A stretch of DNA of 64,000 bases, taken from Bacteroidota bacterium. GTDB taxonomy: Bacteria > Bacteroidota > Ignavibacteria > Tepidaquicellales > Tepidaquicellaceae. Below, one piece after another: positions 16,354 through 25,523 of this stretch (positions are counted from its first letter, which is position 1; the number at the start of each line of letters is the position of its first letter). The notes under the pieces are model-generated. The model saw nothing but the letters and a program-made list of their open reading frames with translations, made no database searches and was not told the DNA's origin. The position numbers were made by a program, and so were the translations under genes. The DNA lies in NCBI GenBank assembly GCA_018266835.1, contig JAFDZP010000002.1:386419-450418 (forward strand), read 5' to 3'.

Positions 16354-16583
16354 AATGAGTCTAAAAATCTTTTACAGCCTCTTGCTTTAATTTTATTTTC
16401 AAGCTTTAAGGCATCTGTTTTACTTTCAAATTCAAAAAATTTAATGAGCTCCCAATCTTTTGATTGCCTGGTAAAATTCGTTTTACCTGAATTATGTTCA
16501 CTAAGTCTTTTTACTACATCTGAAGTAGAACCCGTATAATACTTGTTTAATATTTTACTGTATAAAATATAAGTATAATACAT
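16344..16583 (-). CDS. Small GIY-YIG nuclease-domain protein
   Basis: 79 residues comprising a single minimal GIY-YIG domain: YTYILYS with Tyr5, KYYTGST with Tyr16 and Gly18, Arg26 in VVKRLSEHN, and Glu62 in KLENKIK, the expected catalytic set. This UvrC/Slx4-type fold cuts DNA by metal-dependent hydrolysis; stand-alone members are common in Bacteroidota and their role is unknown. The gene starts 34 bp after an intact tRNA-Ile and its last codons (LDG, stop) are encoded by a partial copy of that tRNA, which suggests the gene arrived with the tRNA duplication. It interrupts the fusA-tuf part of the str operon. Confidence 0.85.
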   Translation of the reverse strand: MYYTYILYSKILNKYYTGSTSDVVKRLSEHNSGKTNFTRQSKDWELIKFFEFESKTDALKLENKIKARGCKRFLDSLDG

Positions 16584-16617
16584 TTTAAACTAATGAAATG
16601 GTACCCAGTATATAATG

Positions 16618-16691
16618 TGGGTCAGGGAGGAATTGAACCTCCCACCTCGTGCTTATAAGGCACGCGCTCTAACCATCTGAGCTACTGACCC
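16618..16691 (-). tRNA. tRNA-Ile with anticodon UAU
   Basis: A full cloverleaf on the minus strand: acceptor GGGTCAG/CTGACCC, D-arm GCTC/GAGC, anticodon stem CGTGC/GCACG with loop CTTATAA (anticodon TAT at 16657-16655), five-base variable region, T-arm GGAGG-TTCAATT-CCTCC, discriminator A, CCA not encoded. The body resembles tRNA-Ile(GAU) of this group, so Ile for AUA codons is the likely identity. Most bacteria read AUA with a CAU tRNA modified by TilS, so a UAU anticodon is unusual. It lies between fusA and tuf. Confidence 0.9.
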
Positions 16692-16961
16692 AGACCGGGA
16701 ATTTCATATCCGGAAAACTTTTTCATGATATGAAATTTTATAGAACGTTTTATCGTGTCTAATTGACGAGTTCGATTCCGACTTGCATCAGAACTGACCC
16801 TGAAACTTATTTTAAAGAACTTTTTTTAATTCTGAATTATAAATTATGAATTCTGAATTAAATTTTATCAAATCCTACTAAATCAAGACTGATAAATACA
16901 ACTTATTTTAAAAAACGTTGGTAAGGCTAATTTTGAATTCATAATTCAGAATTCATAATTA
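16692..16961. other. Spacer between fusA and tRNA-Ile with AT-rich inverted repeats
   Basis: It contains an AATTCTGAATTATAAATT-type repeat at 16828-16860 and its reverse-complement form at 16935-16960, just before the fusA stop codon. A related sequence occurs at 46587-46619. These could pair in an RNA and shape processing between fusA and the tRNA. No gene is seen here. Confidence 0.5.
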
Positions 16962-19055
16962 TTAAGCTACTGCTTCTTTACCTTTAACTTTTTCAATTAT
17001 CTGTTCAGATACTGATTTCGGAGCTTCATCATAATGTGCGAACTGCATTGAGTAAATTGCGCGGCCTTGTGTCATGCTTCTTAATGTTGTTGCATAACCG
17101 AACATTTCAGAAAGCGGCACTGTTGCCTTGATAACCTGTGCATCGTTTCTTTGTGACATACCTTCAATCTTACCTCTTCTTGAGCTTAAGTCACCCATTA
17201 CGTCACCCATGTAATCGTCCGGAGTTACAACTTCAACATCCATAATAGGCTCAAGTAAAACAGGACTTGCTTTTCTTGCAGCTTCTTTGAATGCCATAGA
17301 GCCGGCAATCTTAAATGCCATTTCCGATGAGTCAACATCGTGGAATGAACCGTCAAATAATCTGATCTTGATATCCTCAACAGGGTAACCTGCAAGCACA
17401 CCGTTTTTCATAGCTTCAATAATACCTTCAGATACAGGTTTAATAAATTCTTTCGGAATTGTACCGCCAACGATTGCGTTTTCGAATACATATCCTTTAC
17501 CTTTTTCATTTGGCTCAACATCAATCCATACGTGACCGAACTGACCTTTACCGCCTGACTGTCTTACGAATTTACCTTCCTGTGTAACTTTCTTCTTAAT
17601 TGTTTCTTTGTAAGCAACCTGTGGTTTACCTACGTTAGCTTCAACTTTGAACTCTCTTTTTAATCTGTCAACAATAATTTCCAAATGTAACTCACCCATA
17701 CCTGCGATAATTGTCTGACCTGTTTCTTCGTTTGAAGATACTCTGAATGTCGGATCCTCATCGGAAAGTTTTCCGAGTGATTCACCAAGTTTATCCTGGT
17801 CAGCTTTTGTTTTCGGCTCGATAGCAATAGAGATAACAGGTTCTGGGAATGTAATCTTCTCAAGAATGATTGGATCTGATTCATCTGATAATGTATCACC
17901 TGTCTTTGTATATTTTAATCCTACCGCTGCTGCGATATCACCTGCATATACTTCTTTTATATCTTCTCTGCTGTTAGCGTGCATCTGAAGAATTCTTGAA
18001 AGTCTTTCTTTTTTGCCTGCGTTTGAATTATATAAGTAGCTTCCTGCTTCTGCTTTACCTGAGTAAACTCTGAAGAAGGTTAATTTACCTACATAAGGGT
18101 CAGTCATAATTTTGAAAGCCAATGCTGAGAATTTTTCATCGTCGCTTACTTTTCTTGTAATATGGTCATCTGTATATAAGTGATGTCCTTCGATATCACC
18201 GACATCTAATGGTGAAGGAAGAAGTTCAACAACTTTATCCAGTAAATTCTGAACGCCTTTGTTTTTGAATGAAGAACCGCAGATAACAGGAACAATTTTA
18301 ATATCAATTGTAGCTGTTCTCAAAGCTGCTAAAATTTCAGCTTCTGTTATTGGTTCCTGATTTAAATATTTTTCAATAAGCTTATCATCTACATCGGCAA
18401 CTGCCTCTAATAATGCGGCTCTTGCTGTTTCTGCGCCTGCTCTTAAAGCATCAGGAATTTCACCATCTTTGAATGTAAGACCCATTGTTTCCATATCGAA
18501 AACTCTGGCTTTCATTGTGATAAGATCAATAATTCCGTTGAACATATCGCCTTCTCCCATAGGAAGAGTGATAGGCACAGCATTAGCTTTTAATCTGTCC
18601 TTCATCATATCAATCGCATTCTGGAAATTAGCACCGGTTCTGTCCATCTTGTTCACGAATGCAATTCTTGGTACTTTATACTTATCCATTTGTCTCCAAA
18701 CGGTTTCTGACTGCGGTTCTACACCGCCTACAGAACAGAATAAAGCAACAGCGCCGTCAAGAACTCTTAATGAACGCTCTACCTCGGCTGTGAAATCCAC
18801 GTGGCCGGGTGTATCTATAATATTAATTCTGTGATTATTCCATGAACATGTAGTGGCAGCTGAGGTAATTGTGATACCTCTTTCTTTTTCCTGTTCCATC
18901 CAGTCCATCGTTGCAGCACCTTCGTGCACTTCACCTATTCTGTGAGAACGACCTGTATAATAAAGTATTCTTTCAGTTGTTGTTGTCTTACCGGCATCAA
19001 TGTGAGCACTGATTCCGATATTTCTTGTCTTTTCTAATGAGACTTGTCTTGGCAT
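16962..19055 (-). CDS. fusA: Elongation factor G
   Basis: 697 residues, the usual length. The GTPase domain shows [19 protein letters not shown] (G1), [10 protein letters not shown] (G2), DTPGHVDF (G3) and NKMDRTGA (G4). Domains II to V follow with the GGKGQFGHV domain IV strand and the C-terminal [10 protein letters not shown] and [20 protein letters not shown] motifs. EF-G drives translocation on the ribosome. It sits in the str operon 107 bp after rpsG, upstream of tRNA-Ile and tuf. Confidence 0.98.
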   Translation of the reverse strand: MPRQVSLEKTRNIGISAHIDAGKTTTTERILYYTGRSHRIGEVHEGAATMDWMEQEKERGITITSAATTCSWNNHRINIIDTPGHVDFTAEVERSLRVLDGAVALFCSVGGVEPQSETVWRQMDKYKVPRIAFVNKMDRTGANFQNAIDMMKDRLKANAVPITLPMGEGDMFNGIIDLITMKARVFDMETMGLTFKDGEIPDALRAGAETARAALLEAVADVDDKLIEKYLNQEPITEAEILAALRTATIDIKIVPVICGSSFKNKGVQNLLDKVVELLPSPLDVGDIEGHHLYTDDHITRKVSDDEKFSALAFKIMTDPYVGKLTFFRVYSGKAEAGSYLYNSNAGKKERLSRILQMHANSREDIKEVYAGDIAAAVGLKYTKTGDTLSDESDPIILEKITFPEPVISIAIEPKTKADQDKLGESLGKLSDEDPTFRVSSNEETGQTIIAGMGELHLEIIVDRLKREFKVEANVGKPQVAYKETIKKKVTQEGKFVRQSGGKGQFGHVWIDVEPNEKGKGYVFENAIVGGTIPKEFIKPVSEGIIEAMKNGVLAGYPVEDIKIRLFDGSFHDVDSSEMAFKIAGSMAFKEAARKASPVLLEPIMDVEVVTPDDYMGDVMGDLSSRRGKIEGMSQRNDAQVIKATVPLSEMFGYATTLRSMTQGRAIYSMQFAHYDEAPKSVSEQIIEKVKGKEAVA

Positions 19056-19162
19056 TTTTGCAGTTACTGTTTTTTAAATTTTAACAAATATTACAACATT
19101 TATATCTTCTATAAGTAAAAGTGAAATCCTGATATTGTTTTATTACAAGGGGAGAATATCTA

Positions 19163-19630
19163 TTACCACTTGAAGTGGGCAAAAGCTTTATTAGCTTCAG
19201 CCATTTTATGAACATCTTCTTTCTTCTTTACTGAACTACCTTCACCAACTGATGCTGCCATTAATTCATTGGCAAGTTTAAGAGGCATTGATTTTTCGTT
19301 TCTTCCTCTTGTGTAGGTCAAAAGCCATTTAATAGCAAGAGCAACTCTTCTGTCAGGTCTTACTTCTGTAGGAACCTGGTAGTTAGCGCCGCCGACTCTT
19401 CTTGAACGGACTTCAATTGAAGGCTGTGTATTGTTGATAGCTTTTCTGAAAACATCAACAGGCTCGCCTTTTGTTTTTTCCGCAATAATATCGAAAGCTT
19501 TGTACATGATTTTCTGAGCAACTTGTTTCTTGCCGTCTTCCATCAATGCGTTGATGAATCTTCCGATTAAAATATCATTGTATTTTAAATCCGGGATTCT
19601 GAGTCTTTTCTCAGCTCTTTTTCTTCTCAT
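19163..19630 (-). CDS. rpsG: 30S ribosomal protein S7
   Basis: 155 residues with typical motifs: MRRKRAEKR opening, FINALMEDGKKQVAQKIMYKAFD, NTQPSIEVRSRRVGGANYQVP (the beta-hairpin contacting the E-site) and RRVALAIKWLL, ending KMAEANKAFAHFKW. S7 nucleates 30S head assembly. It follows rpsL by 34 bp. Confidence 0.97.
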   Translation of the reverse strand: MRRKRAEKRLRIPDLKYNDILIGRFINALMEDGKKQVAQKIMYKAFDIIAEKTKGEPVDVFRKAINNTQPSIEVRSRRVGGANYQVPTEVRPDRRVALAIKWLLTYTRGRNEKSMPLKLANELMAASVGEGSSVKKKEDVHKMAEANKAFAHFKW

Positions 19631-19664
19631 TATTTGTTGAGTATATTAAAAATTTAAGATTAAA

Positions 19665-20048
19665 TTATTTTGCGCCTTCTTTAGCTTTTTTAGCACCGTA
19701 TTTTGAACGGGCTTTTTTTCTATTGGCTACACCTGCTGTATCTAACGCGCCTCTGATAATGTGATATCTTACGCCCGGCAGATCTTTTACTCTACCGCCT
19801 CTGATGAGAACGATTGAGTGTTCCTGCAAGTTATGACCTTCACCCGGAATGTAAGCTGTTACTTCAATTCCGTTTGTAAGTCTTACTCTCGCTACTTTTC
19901 TAAGTGCGGAGTTTGGTTTCTTTGGTGTAGAGGTATATACTCTTGTACATACACCGCGTTTCTGAGGACAAGAATCCATCGCCGGAGCTTTTGATTTCAC
20001 CGTGATTTTGTTTCTTCCTTTACGTATTAATTGATTAATTGTAGGCAC
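19665..20048 (-). CDS. rpsL: 30S ribosomal protein S12
   Basis: 127 residues. [11 protein letters not shown] start, the [22 protein letters not shown] segment with the decoding-centre Lys that is mutated in streptomycin resistance (wild-type Lys here), and [14 protein letters not shown]. It is the first gene of the str operon, with a probable promoter at 20099-20127. Confidence 0.97.
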   Translation of the reverse strand: MPTINQLIRKGRNKITVKSKAPAMDSCPQKRGVCTRVYTSTPKKPNSALRKVARVRLTNGIEVTAYIPGEGHNLQEHSIVLIRGGRVKDLPGVRYHIIRGALDTAGVANRKKARSKYGAKKAKEGAK

Positions 20049-20098
20049 TTTATGCTAAAAACCTTTCTTACAAAATTTTCAAAAATTGGGAAAACTCT

Positions 20099-20127
20099 AA
20101 GATACATAGAATAGAGACTATAGTCAA
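20099..20127 (-). promoter_or_regulatory. Probable housekeeping promoter of the str operon
   Basis: On the minus strand TTGACT (20127-20122) is followed after exactly 17 bp by TATCTT (20104-20099). Transcription would start near 20092, giving a leader of about 45 nt before rpsL. Match is 5/6 at -35 and 4/6 at -10. Confidence 0.5.
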
Positions 20128-20328
20128 TAAACTAAAGAATGCACTTTTTGAGCAATTATATATGGAGCGGTCCAGGCCGGACATCCTGATAATTTCACTT
20201 TCCAGATAATAAAGCGGACTTGGCCGGTTCATTACCCACGTACTACGGAAAGCTTATTTCACTGTAATCAACAAATATAGTGATTATCAAATTCAAATGA
20301 AAGACACTGTTTTAGTTGTATTAGCAAC

Positions 20329-20356
20329 TACTTCCCAACGTCCCCGTTGGGAAGTA
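20329..20356. repeat. Perfect 12-bp-arm palindrome
   Basis: TACTTCCCAACG and CGTTGGGAAGTA are exact reverse complements around a TCCC loop. The core (TTCCCAACG...CGTTGGGAA) recurs in imperfect form at 22105-22130. No T-tract follows, so a simple terminator is not favoured. Confidence 0.7.
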
Positions 20357-20370
20357 CAATACTGAAACAA

Positions 20371-20402
20371 CATTCCCAATCCGCCGCGGCGGATTGGGAA
20401 TG
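20371..20402. repeat. Perfect 32-bp palindrome without loop
   Basis: Arms CATTCCCAATCCGCCG and its exact reverse complement abut directly, giving 16 bp of perfect dyad symmetry. Only 14 bp separate it from the palindrome at 20329-20356, with which it shares the TTCCCAA start. Confidence 0.75.
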
Positions 20403-20577
20403 AGGATAAGGGGCGGGTTCAAAAGTCCGCTATTTCGGATTGCTCTCCTGACCAACAACCACAAGAATAAGACAAAATCACCGCTTCATAAGTTCCAATT
20501 GTGTATTGTTCCTTATTATAATTTGATTTAATTTACTGATATAACTATACCTTTACAGTGAATCTATTAAAATTGAA

Positions 20578-22041
20578 ATGGTAAAATTTCTTGTAATATT
20601 GGTATTTTTCCTCTTACAAATAAATACATCATCGGCACAATGGATAAGTCAGTTTAATACGTCAAATTGCATGGCAATAAATTCCATTAATTATTTAGAT
20701 ACTTTAATAGGAATAAGTACCGGCTTTAACGCAACTTCGTCAGAGGGAAGAATTTTTTATACGTCAAATGGAGGTTCTAACTGGAATCTTGCAATGATTC
20801 CGGATTCCACAAACACAATTATAGGTTCAAAAATTATTTCTCCAAACTTATTTTATGCTTGTGGTAACGTAAAACAAAATGTCCCTAATAATGCGCTGAG
20901 AACAATCGTGCGACCTCTTCCAGTAGGTTTTAAAGAAATTTTTGCCGGTGGATCAGCTTATAGAGGCGTGTTTTTAATAAGTACAAATTATGGTGCTTCT
21001 TGGAGAACCCAAGGAATTACCCCAAACAGTATTGAGTATTTTACAACGATAGATTTTCTTAACGGAAATTATGGATTTGCTAATTGTAGTATTGGAAACT
21101 TAAGCCCTATTGGGGCTATAGTAAAAACTACAAACGCCGGACAAAACTGGGAATTTATGAATCTACCTTCCGATGCTTGGTATATGACTTCAATTAAATT
21201 AATTGATTCATTAAACATAATATCAGTTGGCTCTAGATATACTGATCCTTCGTATTCGGGAATTATCTTGAAATCCACGGATGCTGGAAATACCTGGACA
21301 TATCAAATATTTCCAGATGTGAGTATTTTTAACTCCATAAGTTTTATAAATACTAATACCGGAATTGTAGTTGGAAATACAAATCCAAGCGTAAATGCAC
21401 AATATGGGGGCTCTATGTATAAAACTACCAATAGAGGAGAAAGCTGGTTTAGCATCTCTTCGTCTATTTCCGATACGACATTTCTACGAGCTGTAAAATT
21501 TCTACCTAACGGATTAGGAATAATTAGCGGGAATAAATTACGTTATACTAATTCGGGTATGCAGTTTGATAAAATTGTAATTCTTAAATCAACTGATTAT
21601 GGGACAACTTGGAATAGAACTTTTATTGCTGATAATACAAAAGTGCCTAATGGGTTGGAATTAGCTAATACTCGAAAATACTTTGTTGGAGGTGGTAACT
21701 TAACAAACTCTGCAACAATTTATTTAACAAGTAATGGCGGAGAAACTTTTATAAACAATAATTCAAATGAAATACCTAAAAAATTTTTATTACAGCAAAA
21801 CTACCCAAACCCATTCAACCCCTCTACAATTATCAATTATCAGTTAACAATTAACAGCTATGTAATTTTGAATGTCTATGATGTAAACGGAAGATTAGTA
21901 AAAGAGCTTGTGAATGAAAAACAAAGCGCGGGAAACTACTCAATCAATTTTGACGGAAGCGGACTGCCCTCAGGCACATACATTTACCGCCTGCAGGCAG
22001 ATGATTTTTCAGAGACGAAAAAAATGGTGCTGCTGAAATAA
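20578..22041 (+). CDS. Secreted BNR/Ycf48-like propeller with T9SS sorting domain
   Basis: 487 residues with a Sec signal peptide at 1-21 (ending SSAQ). Six or more Asp-box-like repeats of the form S/T-x-D/N-x-G-x-T/S-W occur along residues 55-400 (STNYGASW, TTNAGQNW, STDAGNTW, TTNRGESW, STDYGTTW, TSNGGETF), typical of sialidase-like or Ycf48/WD40-like propellers. The T9SS C-terminal domain starts at about 400 (LLQQNYPNPFNPSTI) and ends SETKKMVLLK. Probably surface-located; sialidase catalytic residues are not evident, so it is more likely a binding propeller. Confidence 0.87.
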   Translation: MVKFLVILVFFLLQINTSSAQWISQFNTSNCMAINSINYLDTLIGISTGFNATSSEGRIFYTSNGGSNWNLAMIPDSTNTIIGSKIISPNLFYACGNVKQNVPNNALRTIVRPLPVGFKEIFAGGSAYRGVFLISTNYGASWRTQGITPNSIEYFTTIDFLNGNYGFANCSIGNLSPIGAIVKTTNAGQNWEFMNLPSDAWYMTSIKLIDSLNIISVGSRYTDPSYSGIILKSTDAGNTWTYQIFPDVSIFNSISFINTNTGIVVGNTNPSVNAQYGGSMYKTTNRGESWFSISSSISDTTFLRAVKFLPNGLGIISGNKLRYTNSGMQFDKIVILKSTDYGTTWNRTFIADNTKVPNGLELANTRKYFVGGGNLTNSATIYLTSNGGETFINNNSNEIPKKFLLQQNYPNPFNPSTIINYQLTINSYVILNVYDVNGRLVKELVNEKQSAGNYSINFDGSGLPSGTYIYRLQADDFSETKKMVLLK

Positions 22042-22104
22042 CGGGCGTTATTCGTTTATAGTTATTTGATGTTCGTTGCTCGTTGTATCAAGGAAAATTT
22101 CCCT

Positions 22105-22130
22105 GTTTCCCAGCATCCTCGTTGGGAAAC
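22105..22130. repeat. Imperfect GTTTCCCA/TGGGAAAC palindrome
   Basis: GTTTCCCAGC and GTTGGGAAAC pair with one mismatch around ATCCTC. It belongs to the same TTCCCAA-type family as 20329-20356 and lies 64 bp downstream of the T9SS gene. A truncated half copy (GTTCCCAAT) follows near 22148. Confidence 0.6.
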
Positions 22131-22190
22131 TCAAATTGAAATAAATGTTCCCAATAATGTTACTTTCTACTTTATACTTACTACTTAATA

Positions 22191-22616
22191 CTAAGAAAGC
22201 ATCAAAGCAGATATCAGCTCAAAATCATGCTCCGGTATCTCAAAAAATCCGAAGCGGAAAATAAATCCCCATGATTTTTTGTTCTTTATAAATTCAAGCT
22301 GTTCAATCAAAGGACGAATCTCAACTTCCTTTGATTTCTTAAATTTGATATTTCGCCGGAATGGCTCAAAATCGCCTGACATTTGGACTTTTTCGATGTT
22401 TTCATCGGGAATTTCGCCGATTGCAACGAATTTCTGATAAGGAGCCTTATCGTTCATTCCCTGTTTTGAGGCATAGAACAAAACCCAGTCCCATTTGCTT
22501 ATTCGTTTCAATGGAGCTTCTTTGCCGTGGTTTGCCTGCATGAAGGAGCCTTCGACGCCTTTCATGATATGGTCTTTGCAGGCAACAACAACCCAGTATT
22601 TAGGAGAATTCTGCAT
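22191..22616 (-). CDS. EVE-domain protein
   Basis: 141 residues that form one EVE domain (PUA-like fold): YWVVVACKDHIMKGVEGSFMQANHGKEAPL, DWVLFYASKQ, YQKFVAIGEI, then IRPLIEQLEFIKNKKSWGFIFRFGFFEI. EVE proteins bind modified nucleic acid bases; stand-alone bacterial members such as this are suspected to sense modified DNA or RNA. It is a monocistronic gene convergent with the T9SS gene at 20578. Family assignment is firm; substrate is unknown. Confidence 0.88.
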   Translation of the reverse strand: MQNSPKYWVVVACKDHIMKGVEGSFMQANHGKEAPLKRISKWDWVLFYASKQGMNDKAPYQKFVAIGEIPDENIEKVQMSGDFEPFRRNIKFKKSKEVEIRPLIEQLEFIKNKKSWGFIFRFGFFEIPEHDFELISALMLS

Positions 22617-22771
22617 TGCTCAAAAATTTCCTTTTTTAAGAAAAAAGATAATGATTTCGTTCAATTATGTAGTTGTTAATTCAGTAAGATAAAATCGACT
22701 TTACATAATCTGGAAATAAGCAATTGGATTAACATATAATTATTTTCACTCTTCGGAATTTCGCGAAACTT

Positions 22772-24457
22772 TTAGTATTCCAGGTTAAATTTCAAATAAG
22801 CAAATGATACATCGGAAAAAGTGTCCTTGGTAATATTGCTCATTCCAATATAATTATAGACTAAATGGAAATTAAAGCCGGTAATCGGCTCGTATTTTAA
22901 ATCCATTGCATAGACATTAGTGTTTACTCGTTCCCCGTCAAGGAAGTACATATCTTCAGGGTCAATATCATATCTGTAAGTCTGGAATACATCTCCGCCT
23001 ACGTTCTTTACAAGATTGCCGTTTGCATCAAGTATGTTGTTGCCTTTTCTGATTTTTTTGAAAAGAAGATTTAATTGCAGCCTATCGGAAAAATTGTAGA
23101 TAGCATTTATACTTAGCTGGTCGGCATTTGGTCCTATGGAGTTACCGAGAATTTCAGTGTAAGATGTATATGTGTTTTTAGGATTAACATGTGTATAAAC
23201 AAATGGCCTTATTTTTGTGTATTCAAAAATCAATGAAAGATTTCTTATGTTTGCAGGCTCATATAAATATGTGCCAAGCTGGTATCCGATTTTATTACTG
23301 TACCTGTTAAGATTCGAAAGCTGTCCAATGAAATCTTCATCCATCAGAAAGTTTGCCTGGAACTGAATGTTCTTTAAAAAATGAGTCTGGAAATCAAAAA
23401 ATATCAATCCGTTATCTCTATCCTGTAAAGAGTGCTCTACAAACTTATAAAATATGAGCGGGTTCAGGTATCCTAAATCAAGAGGGCGTGAATAAATAAC
23501 CATATCTCCCATACCTATATCAAACAGCTTCGGGAAAGAAAGTTTCAGCATGTTTGCCGCCCAGTATTTGGAATAGTTTGAATCAAGGTCCCTGTGAAAC
23601 TCACCTACTGTTGAAGCAGTAATGGAAGTAAAATTTATAATACCATATTTGAAATTGAATTTGATAAAATCCATATCTGGACCGTTACCGGAGAGAGCTA
23701 AACGCTCTCCGTAACCAAAGCCGAATTTCAGCTGCTCGCGTCCGATTTGCGCTGAGATATCCATTCCTTCCATAGGAGAAGTTTTGTATCGAAGATATCC
23801 CCCGTTGAAATCGTAGCTCTGAATGTTATCATAGTTTTCAAGAAATTTATAATCGTTCTTTAAACGCGGGTCAACTCGTATTGCAAGCGTCGGTGATTTT
23901 GAAATTGCCCCTTTCTGAAACATTAAGTTGTAGCCGAGGTGGTTAAAAACTGTACCCTGAAATCTGAAGCCGCCATCGAACAGATATGAAACGGAGTCAC
24001 TGTATGGTTTGAACTCTTTTGCAAAAACAAGATTACCGAATAAATCTACATACAAATTGTTTTCATCTTTTTCATAGGTATAAATGTACTTTTTCTTATC
24101 TGAAAATATATCCTTGACGCGCTTTGAAAATTTGCCGTCACCGTCAAAAAACTGAGTTGTGTTTTCAGACGTTCTTTCTTCGGGGAGAAATTCCAGTTTG
24201 TACTTAGCAAGAAGTTGTCTTTCAACTTTAGAAAGCTCATCAGATTTGGAATCTATCTCATAAAGGAAATCTCTTACATTCTGACGTGATAGGTTCGGAT
24301 CATCATCGTTAATTGTTCCAATGACTTGCTTGACTGACATTATCTTAAGGTAATCATAAACAGGATTTGACAGAGGAATATTATCTTCCTGCGAATAGCC
24401 CGGGTTACAGATAAAAAAAAGTATAATTATAGATAGAAGGGATATTAACTTGTTCAA
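22772..24457 (-). CDS. Outer-membrane beta-barrel protein, Wzi-like
   Basis: 561 residues with a signal peptide at 1-22 (ending GYSQ). A helical N-terminal region (about 30-110) with PVYDYLKIMSVKQVIG and a barrel region of alternating amphipathic strands end in YLKFNLEY, an aromatic C-terminus usual for outer-membrane barrels. The pattern (residues NGPDMDFIKFNFKYG, LDLGYLNPLIFYKFVEHS, LIFFDFQTHFLKNIQFQANF) resembles the capsule-assembly Wzi family of this phylum. Role in polysaccharide attachment is inference. It is divergent from the radical SAM gene with a 34-bp gap, so the promoters overlap. Confidence 0.75.
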   Translation of the reverse strand: MNKLISLLSIIILFFICNPGYSQEDNIPLSNPVYDYLKIMSVKQVIGTINDDDPNLSRQNVRDFLYEIDSKSDELSKVERQLLAKYKLEFLPEERTSENTTQFFDGDGKFSKRVKDIFSDKKKYIYTYEKDENNLYVDLFGNLVFAKEFKPYSDSVSYLFDGGFRFQGTVFNHLGYNLMFQKGAISKSPTLAIRVDPRLKNDYKFLENYDNIQSYDFNGGYLRYKTSPMEGMDISAQIGREQLKFGFGYGERLALSGNGPDMDFIKFNFKYGIINFTSITASTVGEFHRDLDSNYSKYWAANMLKLSFPKLFDIGMGDMVIYSRPLDLGYLNPLIFYKFVEHSLQDRDNGLIFFDFQTHFLKNIQFQANFLMDEDFIGQLSNLNRYSNKIGYQLGTYLYEPANIRNLSLIFEYTKIRPFVYTHVNPKNTYTSYTEILGNSIGPNADQLSINAIYNFSDRLQLNLLFKKIRKGNNILDANGNLVKNVGGDVFQTYRYDIDPEDMYFLDGERVNTNVYAMDLKYEPITGFNFHLVYNYIGMSNITKDTFSDVSFAYLKFNLEY

Positions 24458-24491
24458 ATTGGATTTTTAGTTTTGCTTTATTATAGTAAGT

Positions 24492-25523
24492 TTGAATCAC
24501 ATTTTTAATGCACATTATTTGGCAGAATTGTTTGAACCATCATACATAAAATTATATAAATCGGGTGAGCTTTCAAGAAGAGCAGAAGTGCTGAAGCAAA
24601 TGCTTGCTGACTGTAACATCTGCCCGAAGGACTGTAAAGTTAACCGTCTGGAGAATAAAATTGCAGCATGCTACTCGGGATTTAAACCTGTTGTTTCTGC
24701 ACACTGCGTTCACTTTGGTGAAGAGCCAGTACTTGTAGGAATGAAAGAACACGGCAATGAGAACGGAGTTGGCAATATCTTCTTCGGCAACTGTAATCTC
24801 CGCTGTGTTTACTGTCAGAATTATGAAATCTCGCAGAACCATAAGCTTGAAATAAAAAATGAAGTAAGCATTGAACGCCTTGCCGAAATGATGCTAGAGC
24901 TTCAAAGCAAAAATGTAAACGCTATAGGATTTGTATCCCCTACTCACTTCGTTCCGCAGATTGTACTGGCGCTTGAGCTTGCAGTCCCTATGGGATTAAA
25001 ACTGCCCTTGGTGTATAATACGAACTGCTATGACTCTGTTGAAGTAATAAAATTGCTTGATGGAATAATAGATGTATATCTGCCCGATTTGAAATATGCA
25101 GATAACGAATACGGATATAAATATTCAAAGATTAAAAATTATGTAGAGCACTCACGCGCAGCAATAGTTGAAATGCATAGACAAACAGGAAGCGAAGTAA
25201 TAATGGAAAATAATTTAATGAAGCGCGGACTTATAATAAGGCATTTGATTCTTCCCAATGATTTAGCAGGAAGCTATGACACATTAAAATTTATTGCAGA
25301 GCTTGATAATAATATTCACCTCTCAATAATGTCGCAGTATTATCCTACGCATAAAGCGTTAACGATTGATTTGCTTTCAAGAAACATAAGAGAAAGAGAG
25401 TATGATAAAGTATTGGACTGGATGGACGAGCTGAATTTACAGAACGGCTACCTGCAGGAATTTGAAAGTGAAAATTATTACCGACCAAACTTTGCCGATA
25501 GAATTGAGCCGTTTAAGAGATAG
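24492..25523 (+). CDS. Radical SAM protein, PflX (PflA-like) family
   Basis: 343 residues from a TTG start; the next in-frame ATG would remove the first Cys cluster region. Residues 101-108 hold the radical SAM motif CNLRCVYC that binds the [4Fe-4S] cluster. A second Cys group precedes it (C41-x2-C44-x3-C48 and C60), as in PflX/COG1313 proteins, and NxGFVSPTH-like and YLPDLKYAD motifs follow. Family members look like glycyl-radical activating enzymes, but their partner is generally unknown; no glycyl-radical enzyme is encoded nearby. Its end overlaps the convergent yigZ-like gene by 11 bp. Confidence 0.87.
   Translation: MNHIFNAHYLAELFEPSYIKLYKSGELSRRAEVLKQMLADCNICPKDCKVNRLENKIAACYSGFKPVVSAHCVHFGEEPVLVGMKEHGNENGVGNIFFGNCNLRCVYCQNYEISQNHKLEIKNEVSIERLAEMMLELQSKNVNAIGFVSPTHFVPQIVLALELAVPMGLKLPLVYNTNCYDSVEVIKLLDGIIDVYLPDLKYADNEYGYKYSKIKNYVEHSRAAIVEMHRQTGSEVIMENNLMKRGLIIRHLILPNDLAGSYDTLKFIAELDNNIHLSIMSQYYPTHKALTIDLLSRNIREREYDKVLDWMDELNLQNGYLQEFESENYYRPNFADRIEPFKR

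Larger units (their letters stand above)
16287..16609 (-). mobile_element. Putative 323-bp micro-element: GIY-YIG gene plus tRNA-derived repeat
   Basis: A 25-bp direct repeat covering the tRNA-Ile 3' end and flank begins at 16287 and again at 16610 (offset 323 bp), and a 13-bp D-arm sequence is repeated at 16341-16353 and 16666-16678. The unit between equivalent points holds only a 79-codon GIY-YIG nuclease gene. An intact tRNA at one edge and a tRNA 3' part at the other is the layout left by elements that enter tRNA genes and restore them. No integrase is present, so mobility would depend on the GIY-YIG protein or on recombination. This is inference from layout. Confidence 0.4.
20128..20577. 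other. Long intergenic stretch with palindromes
   Basis: About 450 bp between the str promoter and the T9SS gene at 20578. It contains two perfect palindromes (listed separately) and two partial GC-rich motifs (GGTCCAGGCCGGAC near 20168 and GCGGACTTGGCCGG near 20214). No coding frame of note. Confidence 0.5.

Noticed and set aside
16740..16790. A second tRNA suggested by GAGTTCGATTCCGAC
   Set aside because: The T-loop-like stretch has no matching acceptor, D-arm or anticodon arm around it.
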